64,000 nucleotides of DNA, taken from JAPXSY01 sp033812795. Its GTDB lineage: Bacteria > Verrucomicrobiota > Kiritimatiellia > RFP12 > UBA1067. The stretch spans positions 29,996 through 93,995 of the forward strand of contig JAPXSY010000004.1 in NCBI GenBank assembly GCA_033812795.1, read 5' to 3'. The first letter of the stretch is position 1. Every line of letters starts with the position of its first letter. Below, one piece after another: positions 25,560 through 33,986 of this stretch. The notes below the pieces were generated by a model. The model had not been told where the DNA came from and did no database searches. It saw only the letters and a program-made list of their open reading frames with translations. Position numbers and translations under genes: made by a program.

Positions 25560-27425
25560 ATGAACGGAGGCAGACGAATCGGGATACTGGCCATGACCAT
25601 CGGCTGTGCGGGGATGCTGTGTGGCGCCACGCTGATGATCGAGGCGGAAGCGTTCGCTGAAAAGGGCGGTTGGGTCGTGGACCAGCAGTTTATGGATCAG
25701 ATGGGGTCGCCTTTTCTCATGGCGCACGGTCTGGGTAAGCCGGTTGCGGATGCGGTCACCTCCTGTGAGATTCCGGAGGCCGGAACTTACCGCGTACTGG
25801 TGCGGACGCGTGATTGGGCCGCGCCGTGGGAACGCAAGGACGCCCCTGGTAAATTCCGGGTGCGGATCAACGACACGCTGTTGCCGCAGGTTCTCGGCAC
25901 CGCGGGTGCGGAGTGGGGCTGGCACACCGCAGGCAAAGTGACGCTGAAGAAGGGGAGCGCGCGGATAGCGCTATGCGACCTGACCGGTTTCAACGGCCGC
26001 TGTGACGCGCTGATCCTGACCACCGAGGAAGATTTCGTGCCGGAGAGCGAGGTCGCGAGACTGGAGGCGTTCCGGCGGCGGATCGGTACGATCCGCAGTG
26101 CGCAGACCTGTGAGACGGTCGATCTGATTATCGCGGGCGGCGGTATTCCCGGCATCTGCATGGCAATCTCGGCGGCGCGTTTGGGATTGGCTGTGGCGCT
26201 GATTCAGGACCGTCCGGTTTTGGGCGGCAACAACAGCTCGGAAGTCCGCGTCCATTTGGCAGGGCGTATGAATCTGGACCCTTACCCGCGGCTCGGTGAT
26301 GTGGTCAGCGAGATCGGCCCCCGCCGCGGCGGCAATGCCCAGCCGGGCGACTATTACGAGGATGAACGCAAAATCGCGGCGGTCCGGGCAGAGAAGAACA
26401 TCCGGCTCTATCTCAGCACGCGTGCGTTGGGGGTTGAGAAAACCGGAGCGCGGATCACCGCCGTGACCGCCCGTCATATCGAAACCGGTCAGGAGATCCG
26501 GTTGGCCGCGCCGCTGGTGGCGGATTGCACGGGTGACGGCGTGATCGGCGTGCTGGCGGGCGCCGAGTACCGTTACGGTCGCGAAAGCCGCGAGGAGACG
26601 GGGGAACCCACGGCGGTGGAGAAGGCGGACACGCAGACCATGGGCTCCTCGGTCCAGTGGTATTCGCGCGAGGCCGAGGAGCCGGTCGCCTTTCCGGAGA
26701 TCGCATGGGGCTTGGAGTTCAATGACGAGAACTGTGAGCGGGTCAAGATGGGGGAGTGGACTTGGGAGACCGGCATGCGCCTGCATCAGGTCCACGACTT
26801 CGAGCGCATTCGGGACTACGGTTTGTTGGTGGTGTTCTCAAACTGGTCTTTCCTTAAAAATCGTTCGGAACACAAAGCGGAGTACGCGAAACGGCGTCTC
26901 GACTGGGTGGCGTATGTGGCCGGAAAACGGGAGTCGCGCCGGTTGATCGGTGATCTCGTGCTGACCGAGCAGGATATCGTCAATCAGGTGATCTACCCCG
27001 ATGCCACCGCCTGCACGACCTGGACCATCGATCTGCACTATCCCGATCCGAAAAACAGTCGGCACTTCCCGGGGGCGGAGTTTAAGTCGATCGCCAAACA
27101 TCAGGCGATCTATCCGTATCCGCTTCCGTACCGCTGCCTCTATTCCCGCAATGTGGAGAATCTCTTCATGGCCGGCCGGAACATCAGCGTGACGCATGTG
27201 GCACTCGGAACCGTGCGGGTGATGCGTACTGGCGGCATGATGGGCGAAGTGCTCGGCATGGCCGCCTCACTCTGCAAAAAGCACGGATGCACGCCGCGCG
27301 AGGTCTATACCGATCATCTGGGCGAACTCCAAGAGTTGATGCGCCGGGGTGTCGGGTCGGGCCGGGAGCAGCCGCCGCAACGGTACAATCTGGGCGGTAC
27401 GCTGATGAAGGTGAAGAAGGAATAG
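25560..27425 (+). CDS. Secreted FAD-dependent oxidoreductase (FAD_oxidored family)
   Basis: 621 residues from the ATG at 25560, with GGGGAGGAC directly upstream. An N-terminal signal-like helix (RIGILAMTIGCAGMLCGAT) is followed by a ~150-residue beta-rich domain resembling carbohydrate-binding modules (EAEAFAEKGGWVVD, TYRVLVRTRDW). The flavoprotein part then starts at about residue 185: DLIIAGGGIPGICMAISAAR, with VLGGNNSSEVRVHL. The C-terminal LFMAGRNISVTHVALGTVRV block is typical of PF12831-type enzymes near polysaccharide-degradation genes. The substrate is unknown, probably a sugar derivative. Confidence 0.85.
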   Translation: MNGGRRIGILAMTIGCAGMLCGATLMIEAEAFAEKGGWVVDQQFMDQMGSPFLMAHGLGKPVADAVTSCEIPEAGTYRVLVRTRDWAAPWERKDAPGKFRVRINDTLLPQVLGTAGAEWGWHTAGKVTLKKGSARIALCDLTGFNGRCDALILTTEEDFVPESEVARLEAFRRRIGTIRSAQTCETVDLIIAGGGIPGICMAISAARLGLAVALIQDRPVLGGNNSSEVRVHLAGRMNLDPYPRLGDVVSEIGPRRGGNAQPGDYYEDERKIAAVRAEKNIRLYLSTRALGVEKTGARITAVTARHIETGQEIRLAAPLVADCTGDGVIGVLAGAEYRYGRESREETGEPTAVEKADTQTMGSSVQWYSREAEEPVAFPEIAWGLEFNDENCERVKMGEWTWETGMRLHQVHDFERIRDYGLLVVFSNWSFLKNRSEHKAEYAKRRLDWVAYVAGKRESRRLIGDLVLTEQDIVNQVIYPDATACTTWTIDLHYPDPKNSRHFPGAEFKSIAKHQAIYPYPLPYRCLYSRNVENLFMAGRNISVTHVALGTVRVMRTGGMMGEVLGMAASLCKKHGCTPREVYTDHLGELQELMRRGVGSGREQPPQRYNLGGTLMKVKKE

Positions 27426-27505
27426 TTACGCATCAGGCCGTCCGCAACAGCGTGCGGTACGGCACGCGGAGACCCATAGGCATTGCCTGTGGAGCGGGAG
27501 AGAAA

Positions 27506-28519
27506 ATGCGAACGCGCAACGTTCGAGAAGACATCGGGCCGATCGTGGTCTATCAGGAGAGTGCTGTCCCGTACTTCTGTCTGCGGCCGCGGCAGGTCGC
27601 GCGGTTGCGCGCGGCGTTTCCGGGAACGCGGGTGGTTTGGTGCCGGACCGAACGCGCGTTCGTGCGGAACCTGCCGACTGTCCGGGTGGCGGTGACGTGG
27701 GCGTTCCGCCAAGCGTGGTTTGAGGCCGCGCCGCAACTGCGCGTGGTAATCTCGTCGGCTGCGGGGCGCGATCTTTCCCCGCTCACGCCGCCGCCGCGCG
27801 TCACGGTATGGCACGGCACCTTTCACGGGGCGCTCATGGCGGAAACGGTTCTGGGGTGGATGCTGGCCTTCAACCGCGGGATTCTGTCTGCCTATCGTTA
27901 TCAGATTCAAGGCGCACTCTGGCCGCGTGAGGCGCTCTACGGGCAGGTGCGCCTGTTGCACGGCACACATGCGCTGATCGTGGGGTTCGGGCACATCGGC
28001 ACCGCGATCGGCAGATTGCTCAAACCGTTCGGTGTGCGGGTGACGGGTGTGCGCCGGACGCCCCAAACCCGCCTGCCTGCGGGGTTCGGCCCCGAGGATG
28101 CCGTGGTCCCGATCGGACAGCTTGATGCGCTCCTGCCTGAGGCGGACCATCTGATTCTGGTGCTGCCCTCGGACACCGGCACGGACCGGTTGATCAATGC
28201 TGCGCGGTTGGCGCGTTTGCCGCGTCACGCGGTGCTCTACAACGTGGGCCGCGGCAACTGTCTGGACGAGGCCGCGTTGGCGCGCGCGCTGACCACGGGC
28301 AGACTGCGCGGCGCGTGCCTCGATGTCTTCGCTGAGGAGCCGCTGCAGCCGGGGTCGCCGTTGGTTGCGGATCTCCCCGGACTGGTGCGCCTGCCGCACG
28401 CTTCCGCTTTTGCCGACGAGTATATGGAGCGTTTCACGGATGAGGTGATCGCCCGGCTGGCCGCGCGGAGCCGCAGGCGCACGCGATCGGCCCGCGCCGC
28501 GAGGGAGGGGGCGGAATGA
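27506..28519 (+). CDS. D-isomer-specific 2-hydroxyacid dehydrogenase family protein
   Basis: 337 residues from the ATG at 27506. The NAD(P)-binding Rossmann motif ALIVGFGHIGTAIGRLL lies near residue 155. Catalytic-region signatures are HLILVLPSDTGTDRLI, LYNVGRGNCLDEAALARAL and DVFAEEPLQPGSPL. The usual catalytic His occurs in RLPHASAFADEY. It belongs to the GhrA-like branch that reduces glyoxylate or hydroxypyruvate, but substrate choice cannot be read. It follows the FAD oxidoreductase by 80 bp and overlaps tsaE as ATGA. Confidence 0.88.
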   Translation: MRTRNVREDIGPIVVYQESAVPYFCLRPRQVARLRAAFPGTRVVWCRTERAFVRNLPTVRVAVTWAFRQAWFEAAPQLRVVISSAAGRDLSPLTPPPRVTVWHGTFHGALMAETVLGWMLAFNRGILSAYRYQIQGALWPREALYGQVRLLHGTHALIVGFGHIGTAIGRLLKPFGVRVTGVRRTPQTRLPAGFGPEDAVVPIGQLDALLPEADHLILVLPSDTGTDRLINAARLARLPRHAVLYNVGRGNCLDEAALARALTTGRLRGACLDVFAEEPLQPGSPLVADLPGLVRLPHASAFADEYMERFTDEVIARLAARSRRRTRSARAAREGAE

Positions 28520-28947
28520 CGCCGCGCACGCATACGGTCCGATCGGTTGAGGAAACCTGGCGACTGGCTGCGGAGGTCGCGGTTGGGTTGGAGCCCGGTA
28601 TGGTGATCGCGCTGCACGGCGATTTGGGCGCGGGGAAAACCACCTTTGTGCAGGGGCTGGGACAGGCGCTGGGGATCCGGCGGCCGATGACGAGTCCGAC
28701 CTTCACGGTTTCCACTGAATACCGGACACCGGCGTTCACCTTGGTCCATATGGATCTCTACCGGCTCAATGGCCCGGATGATCTGCTGACGATCGGCTAT
28801 CCCGAGTATCTCGAGAACGGCGCGGTTGTGGCAATCGAGTGGCCGGAACGGGCCGGCGACCTGATCCCGGCAGACGCGCTGCATGTGCGGTTCACGCTGA
28901 CCGGAGAGGCGGAAACGCGCGTCATTGAAATCAGCGCGGCAGGGTGA
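28516..28947 (+). CDS. tsaE: tRNA threonylcarbamoyladenosine biosynthesis ATPase TsaE
   Basis: 143-residue P-loop protein needed with TsaB/TsaD for the t6A37 modification. Walker A HGDLGAGKTTFVQGL is at residues 34-48, then SPTFTVSTEY and HMDLYRL, all typical of TsaE. It shares ATGA with the hydroxyacid dehydrogenase gene. Its 3' end overlaps the convergent trmL gene by 17 bp. Confidence 0.95.
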   Translation: MTPRTHTVRSVEETWRLAAEVAVGLEPGMVIALHGDLGAGKTTFVQGLGQALGIRRPMTSPTFTVSTEYRTPAFTLVHMDLYRLNGPDDLLTIGYPEYLENGAVVAIEWPERAGDLIPADALHVRFTLTGEAETRVIEISAAG

Positions 28948-29398
28948 GTTGGCGGTAGGCTTCGTAAGAGGCGATGGAGACCGCGTTCGCGAGGTTGAGA
29001 CTTCGGGACTGATCGCCGGGCATGGGGATCTGGAACAGTGCGTCGCCGTAACGGGCATAGAACGCTTTTGGCAGGCCGCGGTTCTCATTGCCGAAGATCA
29101 GCGCGTCGTCCGGGCGGAATGCGCAGGCGTACAGGCTGCGTGCGCCACGGGTGCTGAGGAAGAAGAGCCGCGGCGGTTGGACGGTATCGAGAAACGCCTC
29201 CCAAGAGTCGTGAACCGTGAGCCGGACGTGGTTCCAGTAATCCAGCCCCGCCCGGTGCACGTAGGTATCCGAAAGATGGAACCCGAGCGGCCGGATCAGA
29301 TGGAGGGCGCAACCCAATCCCACGCATACACGGCCGATGGCGCCCGTGTTGTGCGGGATCTGCGGCTGAAGCAACACGATCTGTAGCGGGGTGTTCAT
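28931..29398 (-). CDS. trmL: tRNA (cytidine(34)-2'-O)-methyltransferase TrmL
   Basis: SPOUT methyltransferase modifying the wobble base of tRNA-Leu. 155 residues from the ATG at 29398 (MNTPLQIVLLQPQIPHNTGA), the family length. SAM-binding trefoil-knot motifs are LIFGNENRGLP and QIPMPGDQSRSLNLANAVSI. It is the last gene after the ABC transporter pair, with an 8-bp gap. Confidence 0.95.
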   Translation of the reverse strand: MNTPLQIVLLQPQIPHNTGAIGRVCVGLGCALHLIRPLGFHLSDTYVHRAGLDYWNHVRLTVHDSWEAFLDTVQPPRLFFLSTRGARSLYACAFRPDDALIFGNENRGLPKAFYARYGDALFQIPMPGDQSRSLNLANAVSIASYEAYRQLTLPR

Positions 29399-29406
29399 GG
29401 TTTGCG

Positions 29407-30321
29407 TCACAGGCTCCGGAGATATTCCGTTTCCAGACTGTCGCCCCGGGATACGGCGAGCAGCCCGCACTGCGCCAGCAACGCTGGCAGCAGGCGCGCG
29501 TTGACGGCTTCGGCGGTAAGCAGTGTCGGGTTGTAGTGACAGACGACTTCACCGCGCTCCGCATCGTACGCGATTGTTGTATCCGGCACCGCCGCCTCCA
29601 GCGCGGCGCGATCGGTTGGCATGGCGGTGACGCGGTAAATCAGCTTCCCCGCCCTGCCGGTCACCTCGTCCAGCGTGGCGACACGTACCGCACGGCCCTT
29701 GTCGATAAATGCGACATGCGTGCAGAGGCGTTCGATGTCATGGAGATTGTGCGAACTGATCACGATTGTTTGGCGACCGCGCTGCCGCGTGAAAAAGCCG
29801 CGCATGTTTTCCACCTCGCGGGGATCGAGGCCGCTAAGCGGCTCATCCAGCAACACCACTTCCGGATAACCGAGAAAACACTGGGCGATCATCACGCGTT
29901 TACGCATCCCGTGCGAGAGCGAACGGATTGGTGCGTGCAGGCGGTCGCCGAGATGCACCGCCTCGAGGACGTGCGTCGCGGATCGTGCCGCCTCCTGCCG
30001 CTTCAGTCCTTGGATCTGCGCGAAGTGGGTCAGGAGTTCCAGCGGCCGGCTTTCCGGCGGCAGCTCCGAATCCTGCGGCAGGATCGCGAGGCGTCCGCTG
30101 TGAACCTGCGGGTCGAACGCGCCGCTGCCCAACAGGTTCACGCTGCCGCCGGTCAGGTGCGTGAGCCCCGCCACGGACATCATCCAGGTGGTTTTCCCTG
30201 CGCCGTTGGGGCCGACCAGGCCGAACACGGCGAACCGGGGCACGGAAAGCGTGAACCCGTCCAGCGCGCGCCGCGCGCCGTAGCGTTTGACCAGTCCGGT
30301 GGTTTCAATCGCGTTGTCCAT
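29407..30321 (-). CDS. ABC transporter ATP-binding protein
   Basis: 304 residues from the ATG at 30321. Walker A GLVGPNGAGKTTWMMS near residue 36, an ABC-type LSHGMRKRVMIAQCF signature, Walker B EVVLLDEPLSGLDP and the H-loop ISSHNLHDIERLC are intact. The C-terminal ~90 residues form the regulatory extension common in CcmA/NatA-type exporters. Two bases separate it from the permease stop. Confidence 0.93.
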   Translation of the reverse strand: MDNAIETTGLVKRYGARRALDGFTLSVPRFAVFGLVGPNGAGKTTWMMSVAGLTHLTGGSVNLLGSGAFDPQVHSGRLAILPQDSELPPESRPLELLTHFAQIQGLKRQEAARSATHVLEAVHLGDRLHAPIRSLSHGMRKRVMIAQCFLGYPEVVLLDEPLSGLDPREVENMRGFFTRQRGRQTIVISSHNLHDIERLCTHVAFIDKGRAVRVATLDEVTGRAGKLIYRVTAMPTDRAALEAAVPDTTIAYDAERGEVVCHYNPTLLTAEAVNARLLPALLAQCGLLAVSRGDSLETEYLRSL

Positions 30322-30323
30322 GA

Positions 30324-31229
30324 TCACACATCGCGTTTGCGGAAGCACGCATGCCCTGCCAGCAGATAAACGAAGCCGAGGGTCACCAGCGTGACGCCGC
30401 CGGACACCAGCGGCGGCACCGACCGGCGCCAAAGGCACATTTTATACCCGTCGGGCAGCAGCATGCCGATCGCGGGCAGCATCGCGCGCCAGCCGCTCTC
30501 GCCGCTGAAATGCCGGATCAGGATCGAGAGCACGAAGCAGAGGGTGATCGCGAGGATGCCCAGCACCGTTGCGCGGCTGGCCGAACGGGTCAGATGGGAG
30601 AGGCCCATCGCCAAGCCGAGGAACGGGAAGGAATAGAGCCAGGCGCGCGCGGACCACTGCACGATGTTGAGCAGCAGGCCGGGCGCGCCCGATCCCGCTA
30701 ACCGGAAGCGGGCTACCGCATAGGCGCCGAGCCCGCTCAACAGCAGCGCGAGTCCGATCATCATCGTCTGCCCTAGAAATTTACCGACCGACCATCCGGC
30801 ACGCGAGATCCGGACGATGGTGTATCGAACCGATCCAGAGCCGATTTCCTCGGCGATGCGGTTGCCGGCCACCAGCACCACCAGCAGCGGGGTGTAAAAA
30901 AAGGCGAAAAAGGCGTAGATCAGTTCTGCAGGATGTTTGCCGGTGATGTCTTGCAGAACCAGATCGTTCCGGGTCATCTGACGCATCATGCGCTGAAAGG
31001 GCTTGGATTTCCAGAGGGCGGTGGAGATCACGCCCGCACGCTCGGACGCTGGCAACTGCAGTGCCGTGGCAAGTTCGTTTTCCAGCCGGTGCAGCAGGTT
31101 GATCGACCAGTGCATGTTGCAGAGGGCGGCGGCCATGTAAAGCAACAGCACCACCAGCGCGCGGCGACTGCGCAGGGCGTCTAACCCCTCGTGGACGGCC
31201 ACCAGTCCGATGTCGCGCAACGCTTTCAC
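30324..31229 (-). CDS. ABC transporter permease (ABC-2 type)
   Basis: 301 residues with six hydrophobic segments. The N-terminal helix (ALVVLLLYMAAALC) is followed by a ~100-residue soluble loop, then five helices, the arrangement of ABC-2 exporters. The segment FAFFYTPLLVVLVAGNRIAEE with GSVRYTIVRISRAGWSVGKF resembles NosY-like permeases (EREXGT-like region IAEEIGSGSVR). The substrate is unknown. Confidence 0.85.
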   Translation of the reverse strand: MKALRDIGLVAVHEGLDALRSRRALVVLLLYMAAALCNMHWSINLLHRLENELATALQLPASERAGVISTALWKSKPFQRMMRQMTRNDLVLQDITGKHPAELIYAFFAFFYTPLLVVLVAGNRIAEEIGSGSVRYTIVRISRAGWSVGKFLGQTMMIGLALLLSGLGAYAVARFRLAGSGAPGLLLNIVQWSARAWLYSFPFLGLAMGLSHLTRSASRATVLGILAITLCFVLSILIRHFSGESGWRAMLPAIGMLLPDGYKMCLWRRSVPPLVSGGVTLVTLGFVYLLAGHACFRKRDV

Positions 31230-31996
31230 CGCGGCATCCCCCGGGGGTGGCGCCGCGTGCCGCGCGGCATGTCGCGGAGTTTGTCCTGCACGGCGATCAA
31301 CGGCTCGCCCACGCCGGGATCGATGAAATCGGTCAACTCCATGTGGCTCGTTTCGTCCTGCCGGTCTTGCGGGACGAAGGAGGCCAACGTGTCATAGGTC
31401 TCGACCATGACGGCGGTCATCTCGTTCATGACCCGTGTGCCGGCTTCGGGTGTGAGCGGATCGCCGGACTCCAGCCGGTCGGCAAAGCGTTGCAGTGCGT
31501 CATAGAGGTTCTCGTTCATCAGATCGATCGTCTCGTCGAACAGCGGGGTTTGCGCCTCCGTCAGGTTAAGGCGCGCGATCCACTGCGAGCGCGCGATATC
31601 GACGCGCGTCCGCCACAACTCTTTGGCCTCGTCGATCCGGGCGCGCAGGTCCTCGGGCGCCGGTGCCGTGCGTTGGGGCGTTGCGTCCGGCGGCGTCGTT
31701 GCGTCCGGCGGCGTTGTGTCCGGCGCATTGGTGACGGGAGACGCGTTAGCCGTCTTATTGGTGGAAAGGGAGGACCGGTTGGGGTCGGTTGTCCGGGGGC
31801 GCTCGGCACGGGCGCGGTCCGGGATTTGCACCCACCGCGTGAGGGTGTCCACGCGCGTGTTTTTTTCCTGTGCGGCGAGGCGTTTCTCCAAGTCCGCGAT
31901 TTTACGGCGCGCGTCGAGCAGATCCGATTTCGGTCCCCAGGCCCCGATGAGCAGTCCCAGCAGCAACACGGCCGGCAAAAAGAGGAAAGCCTTCAT
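31226..31996 (-). CDS. Membrane-anchored periplasmic protein, Spy/CpxP-like C-terminus
   Basis: 256 residues from the ATG at 31996. An N-terminal membrane anchor (FLFLPAVLLLGLLIG) leads into a coiled coil (LDARRKIADLEKRLAAQEK). A Thr/Pro/Asp/Ala linker with short tandem repeats (TTPPDAT twice, coded by repeated GTTGCGTCCGGCGG units at 31679-31720) follows. The helical C-terminal half contains WIARLNLTEAQTPLFDETI, an LTxxQ motif as in Spy/CpxP chaperones. ATGA overlap with the permease suggests a joint role in envelope transport. Confidence 0.7.
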   Translation of the reverse strand: MKAFLFLPAVLLLGLLIGAWGPKSDLLDARRKIADLEKRLAAQEKNTRVDTLTRWVQIPDRARAERPRTTDPNRSSLSTNKTANASPVTNAPDTTPPDATTPPDATPQRTAPAPEDLRARIDEAKELWRTRVDIARSQWIARLNLTEAQTPLFDETIDLMNENLYDALQRFADRLESGDPLTPEAGTRVMNEMTAVMVETYDTLASFVPQDRQDETSHMELTDFIDPGVGEPLIAVQDKLRDMPRGTRRHPRGMPR

Positions 31997-32083
31997 ACGT
32001 GGATGATACACCAGACGGATACCGGGCGATAAGCGAAAAGTTTGCGTTTGCGGGGGCGCGTCCGGTTCGGCTATGATACATGC

Positions 32084-32395
32084 ATGAACCGATGGATCAC
32101 CCTCTGTATGTTGTGCGTCATGATGGTCACGGGATGCCGCGTGTCGGATGTCCGGACTCATGTGGTCCGGGTGCCGGGGATGGCGAAGCAGGAAGATGCG
32201 GAGCAAATCCGGAAAGCGCTGCTCCCGCTGAACGGTTTGCAGCAGGACAAAACGGTCTTCGATCTGAGCCAGCGCAAGGTTACCGTGACGTACGATTCCA
32301 TGATGATCGCGCACAAGAACATCGAGATCGCGATTGCGGAAGCGGGATATACCGCGAATACCATTCCGGCAATCCGTCCCGCTTCCTCCAAGTAG
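32084..32395 (+). CDS. HMA-like lipoprotein lacking the CxxC metal site
   Basis: 103 residues with lipoprotein signal MNRWITLCMLCVMMVTGC (lipobox Cys18). The mature part has the beta-alpha-beta-beta-alpha-beta look of heavy-metal-associated domains (VRVPGMAKQEDAEQIRKALL, then VTVTYDSMMIAHKNIEIAI and AEAGYTAN), but the usual GMxCxxC is GMAKQE, so it should not bind copper in the standard way. It lies 10 bp upstream of xerD; any shared function is doubtful. Confidence 0.7.
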   Translation: MNRWITLCMLCVMMVTGCRVSDVRTHVVRVPGMAKQEDAEQIRKALLPLNGLQQDKTVFDLSQRKVTVTYDSMMIAHKNIEIAIAEAGYTANTIPAIRPASSK

Positions 32396-32405
32396 GAGCG
32401 CGGCT

Positions 32406-33296
32406 ATGCGCGACACCGTGGCGCTGTATCTCGATCATCTCGCCTGCGAGCGCGGGCTTGCCGCCAACACCCGCGCTGCGTACGCGCGCGACCTTGCCGC
32501 GTTCGGCGCGTTTCTGGAAGACCGCGGGATCACGGCGGCCGGGGCGGTCACGCGCGAGCAGGTGCTCGCTTTTCTCGACTCGCAGGCCCGTCTGAAGCTG
32601 AGCCCCGCGACGCGGGGACGACGGCTCGTCGCCTTGAAAGGGTTCTTCGCCTTTCTCCGCGCGGAAGGGATCGTGTCTTCAGAGGTGACGGAGGGCATGT
32701 CCGGTCCGGCCAAGGGATTGCGTCTTCCGCACACGCTTTCGGAGGAGGAGATTGTCCGGTTGGTCGAGTCCGTTCGGGGGACGTCGGTGTACGATTTGCG
32801 CGACCGGGCCATGCTGGAGTTGTTTTACGCCTGCGGACTGCGCGTGTCGGAAGGGATTTCACTGCGTGTCGAGGATCTCCGGTTTGACGAGTCGGTGGTG
32901 TGGTGCATCGGTAAAGGCGACAAGCAGCGCGCGGTTCCCTTGGGCAGTTCGGCGCGGCAGGCGTTGGAACGCTATCTGGACGGTTCGCGCCCGTGGTTCG
33001 CGCGAAACGCGGCGGCGGAGCGGCATCTGTTCCTCACCCGGCTTGGCGCGCCGTTCACGCGGCAGGGTGTGTTTGACATGCTGGTCAAACGCGCGCGGGC
33101 TGCGGGTGTCGGGGAGGCGTTCTCGCCGCATGTGCTGCGACACTGCTTCGCGAGTCACCTGCTGGCGCACGGTGCGCCGCTGCGGGCGATTCAGGAGATG
33201 TTGGGTCACGCGGATATCGCGACCACCCAGATTTACACGCACATCGACGAAGGCCAAGTGGTCCGCACCCATGCCCGGTTTCACCCGCGACACTGA
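32406..33296 (+). CDS. xerD: Tyrosine recombinase XerD
   Basis: 296 residues, the Xer length. The N-terminal SAM-like domain (residues 1-90) and the catalytic domain are complete: Arg146 (ACGLRVSEG), Lys170 (GKGDKQR), His242 and Arg245 (HVLRHCFASH), His268 (LGHAD) and Tyr277 (TTQIYTHI). Context with HU downstream fits chromosome dimer resolution rather than a mobile element; no attachment-site pair is seen. XerC versus XerD cannot be settled from one sequence. Confidence 0.9.
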   Translation: MRDTVALYLDHLACERGLAANTRAAYARDLAAFGAFLEDRGITAAGAVTREQVLAFLDSQARLKLSPATRGRRLVALKGFFAFLRAEGIVSSEVTEGMSGPAKGLRLPHTLSEEEIVRLVESVRGTSVYDLRDRAMLELFYACGLRVSEGISLRVEDLRFDESVVWCIGKGDKQRAVPLGSSARQALERYLDGSRPWFARNAAAERHLFLTRLGAPFTRQGVFDMLVKRARAAGVGEAFSPHVLRHCFASHLLAHGAPLRAIQEMLGHADIATTQIYTHIDEGQVVRTHARFHPRH

Positions 33297-33360
33297 CCGG
33301 TTGCGCGCGATAAGGTTCAAGGGGCGCCTGCGGTTTTTCGCGGGTTTTTCGTTTTTGTGG

Positions 33361-33388
33361 TTGCTTCTTTAACAAAAAAGGCTATGTT
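33361..33388 (+). promoter_or_regulatory. Possible promoter of the HU gene
   Basis: TTGCTT (33361-33366), a 16-bp spacer and TATGTT (33383-33388) in an AT-rich gap; AAAGGAG stands before the HU start at 33435. Confidence 0.4.
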
Positions 33389-33434
33389 GTGGACTGTTGT
33401 GGGGTTTTTCCCATTAACGAAAAGGAGTTAACGT

Positions 33435-33734
33435 ATGGCTAAAAAGGCAACGCCCAAGACGAAAAGCGAAATCATGGCCGCTCTGGCCGCGGCTGGTGAG
33501 ATCAGCAAAAAGCAGGCAAGCACGGTGTATGAAGCTCTGTTGAAGATCGCCTACACTGGCGCTAAAGATCCCAAGGGCATTATGCTCCCGGGGCTCGGCA
33601 AACTGATCAAGGTCAAGCGCGCCGCCCGTAAGGGCCGCAATCCCGCCACCGGCGCGGAGATCAAGATCCCCGCGAAGACGGTTGTGAAATTCCGTCTGGC
33701 GAAAGCCGCCAAGGACGCAGTGCTTGGCAAATAA
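33435..33734 (+). CDS. HU family DNA-binding protein
   Basis: 99 residues, nucleoid-associated dimer. The helical N-terminus (KSEIMAALAAAGEISKKQAS) and the beta-arm region (RAARKGRNPATGAEIKIPAK) match HU. It has a strong ribosome-binding site (AAAGGAG, 7 bp) and its own terminator at 33762-33798, as expected for a highly expressed single gene. Confidence 0.95.
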   Translation: MAKKATPKTKSEIMAALAAAGEISKKQASTVYEALLKIAYTGAKDPKGIMLPGLGKLIKVKRAARKGRNPATGAEIKIPAKTVVKFRLAKAAKDAVLGK

Positions 33735-33761
33735 CGCCTCGCACAAGCGATGGCTTTACGT

Positions 33762-33798
33762 GACACCGCATTGTTCGATGCGGTGTCTTTCTTTTTTC
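33762..33798 (+). terminator. Intrinsic terminator of the HU gene
   Basis: GACACCGCAT and ATGCGGTGTC form a perfect 10-bp stem with loop TGTTCG, followed by TTTCTTTTTTC. Confidence 0.9.
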
Positions 33799-33801
33799 AT
33801 C

Positions 33802-33847
33802 AGAAACGCATGATCTTCACGTTCTCTCCCATCACGAACCCATTGCC
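33802..33847. repeat. Solo right-end remnant of the MITE-like repeat family
   Basis: AGAAACGCATGATCTTCACG, then TTCTCTCCC and ATCACGAACCCATTGCC resemble the right end of the element at 41431-41692 with several changes. No left end is found nearby. Confidence 0.5.
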
Positions 33848-33986
33848 ATTACGCTTTATGTTGTGTGCGGGTTTTTGCTAAGCTGATGGCGATGCGGGCG
33901 GAAGGCGGTGGTTTTCCCGGAGCGGGCAACACGGGGTATTGTGCGACCGCCGGGATTCGGGTCCGGCAGAAGGGGGAGGCGTGCGG

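Noticed and set aside
33297..33434. dif site near xerD
   Set aside because: No convincing pair of 11-bp Xer arms was found.
33849..33986. Possible cobalamin or SAM riboswitch before the homocysteine methyltransferase-like gene
   Set aside because: The leader is GC-rich with possible stems, but no B12-box or SAM-box core could be recognised by eye; a covariance-model search would be needed.
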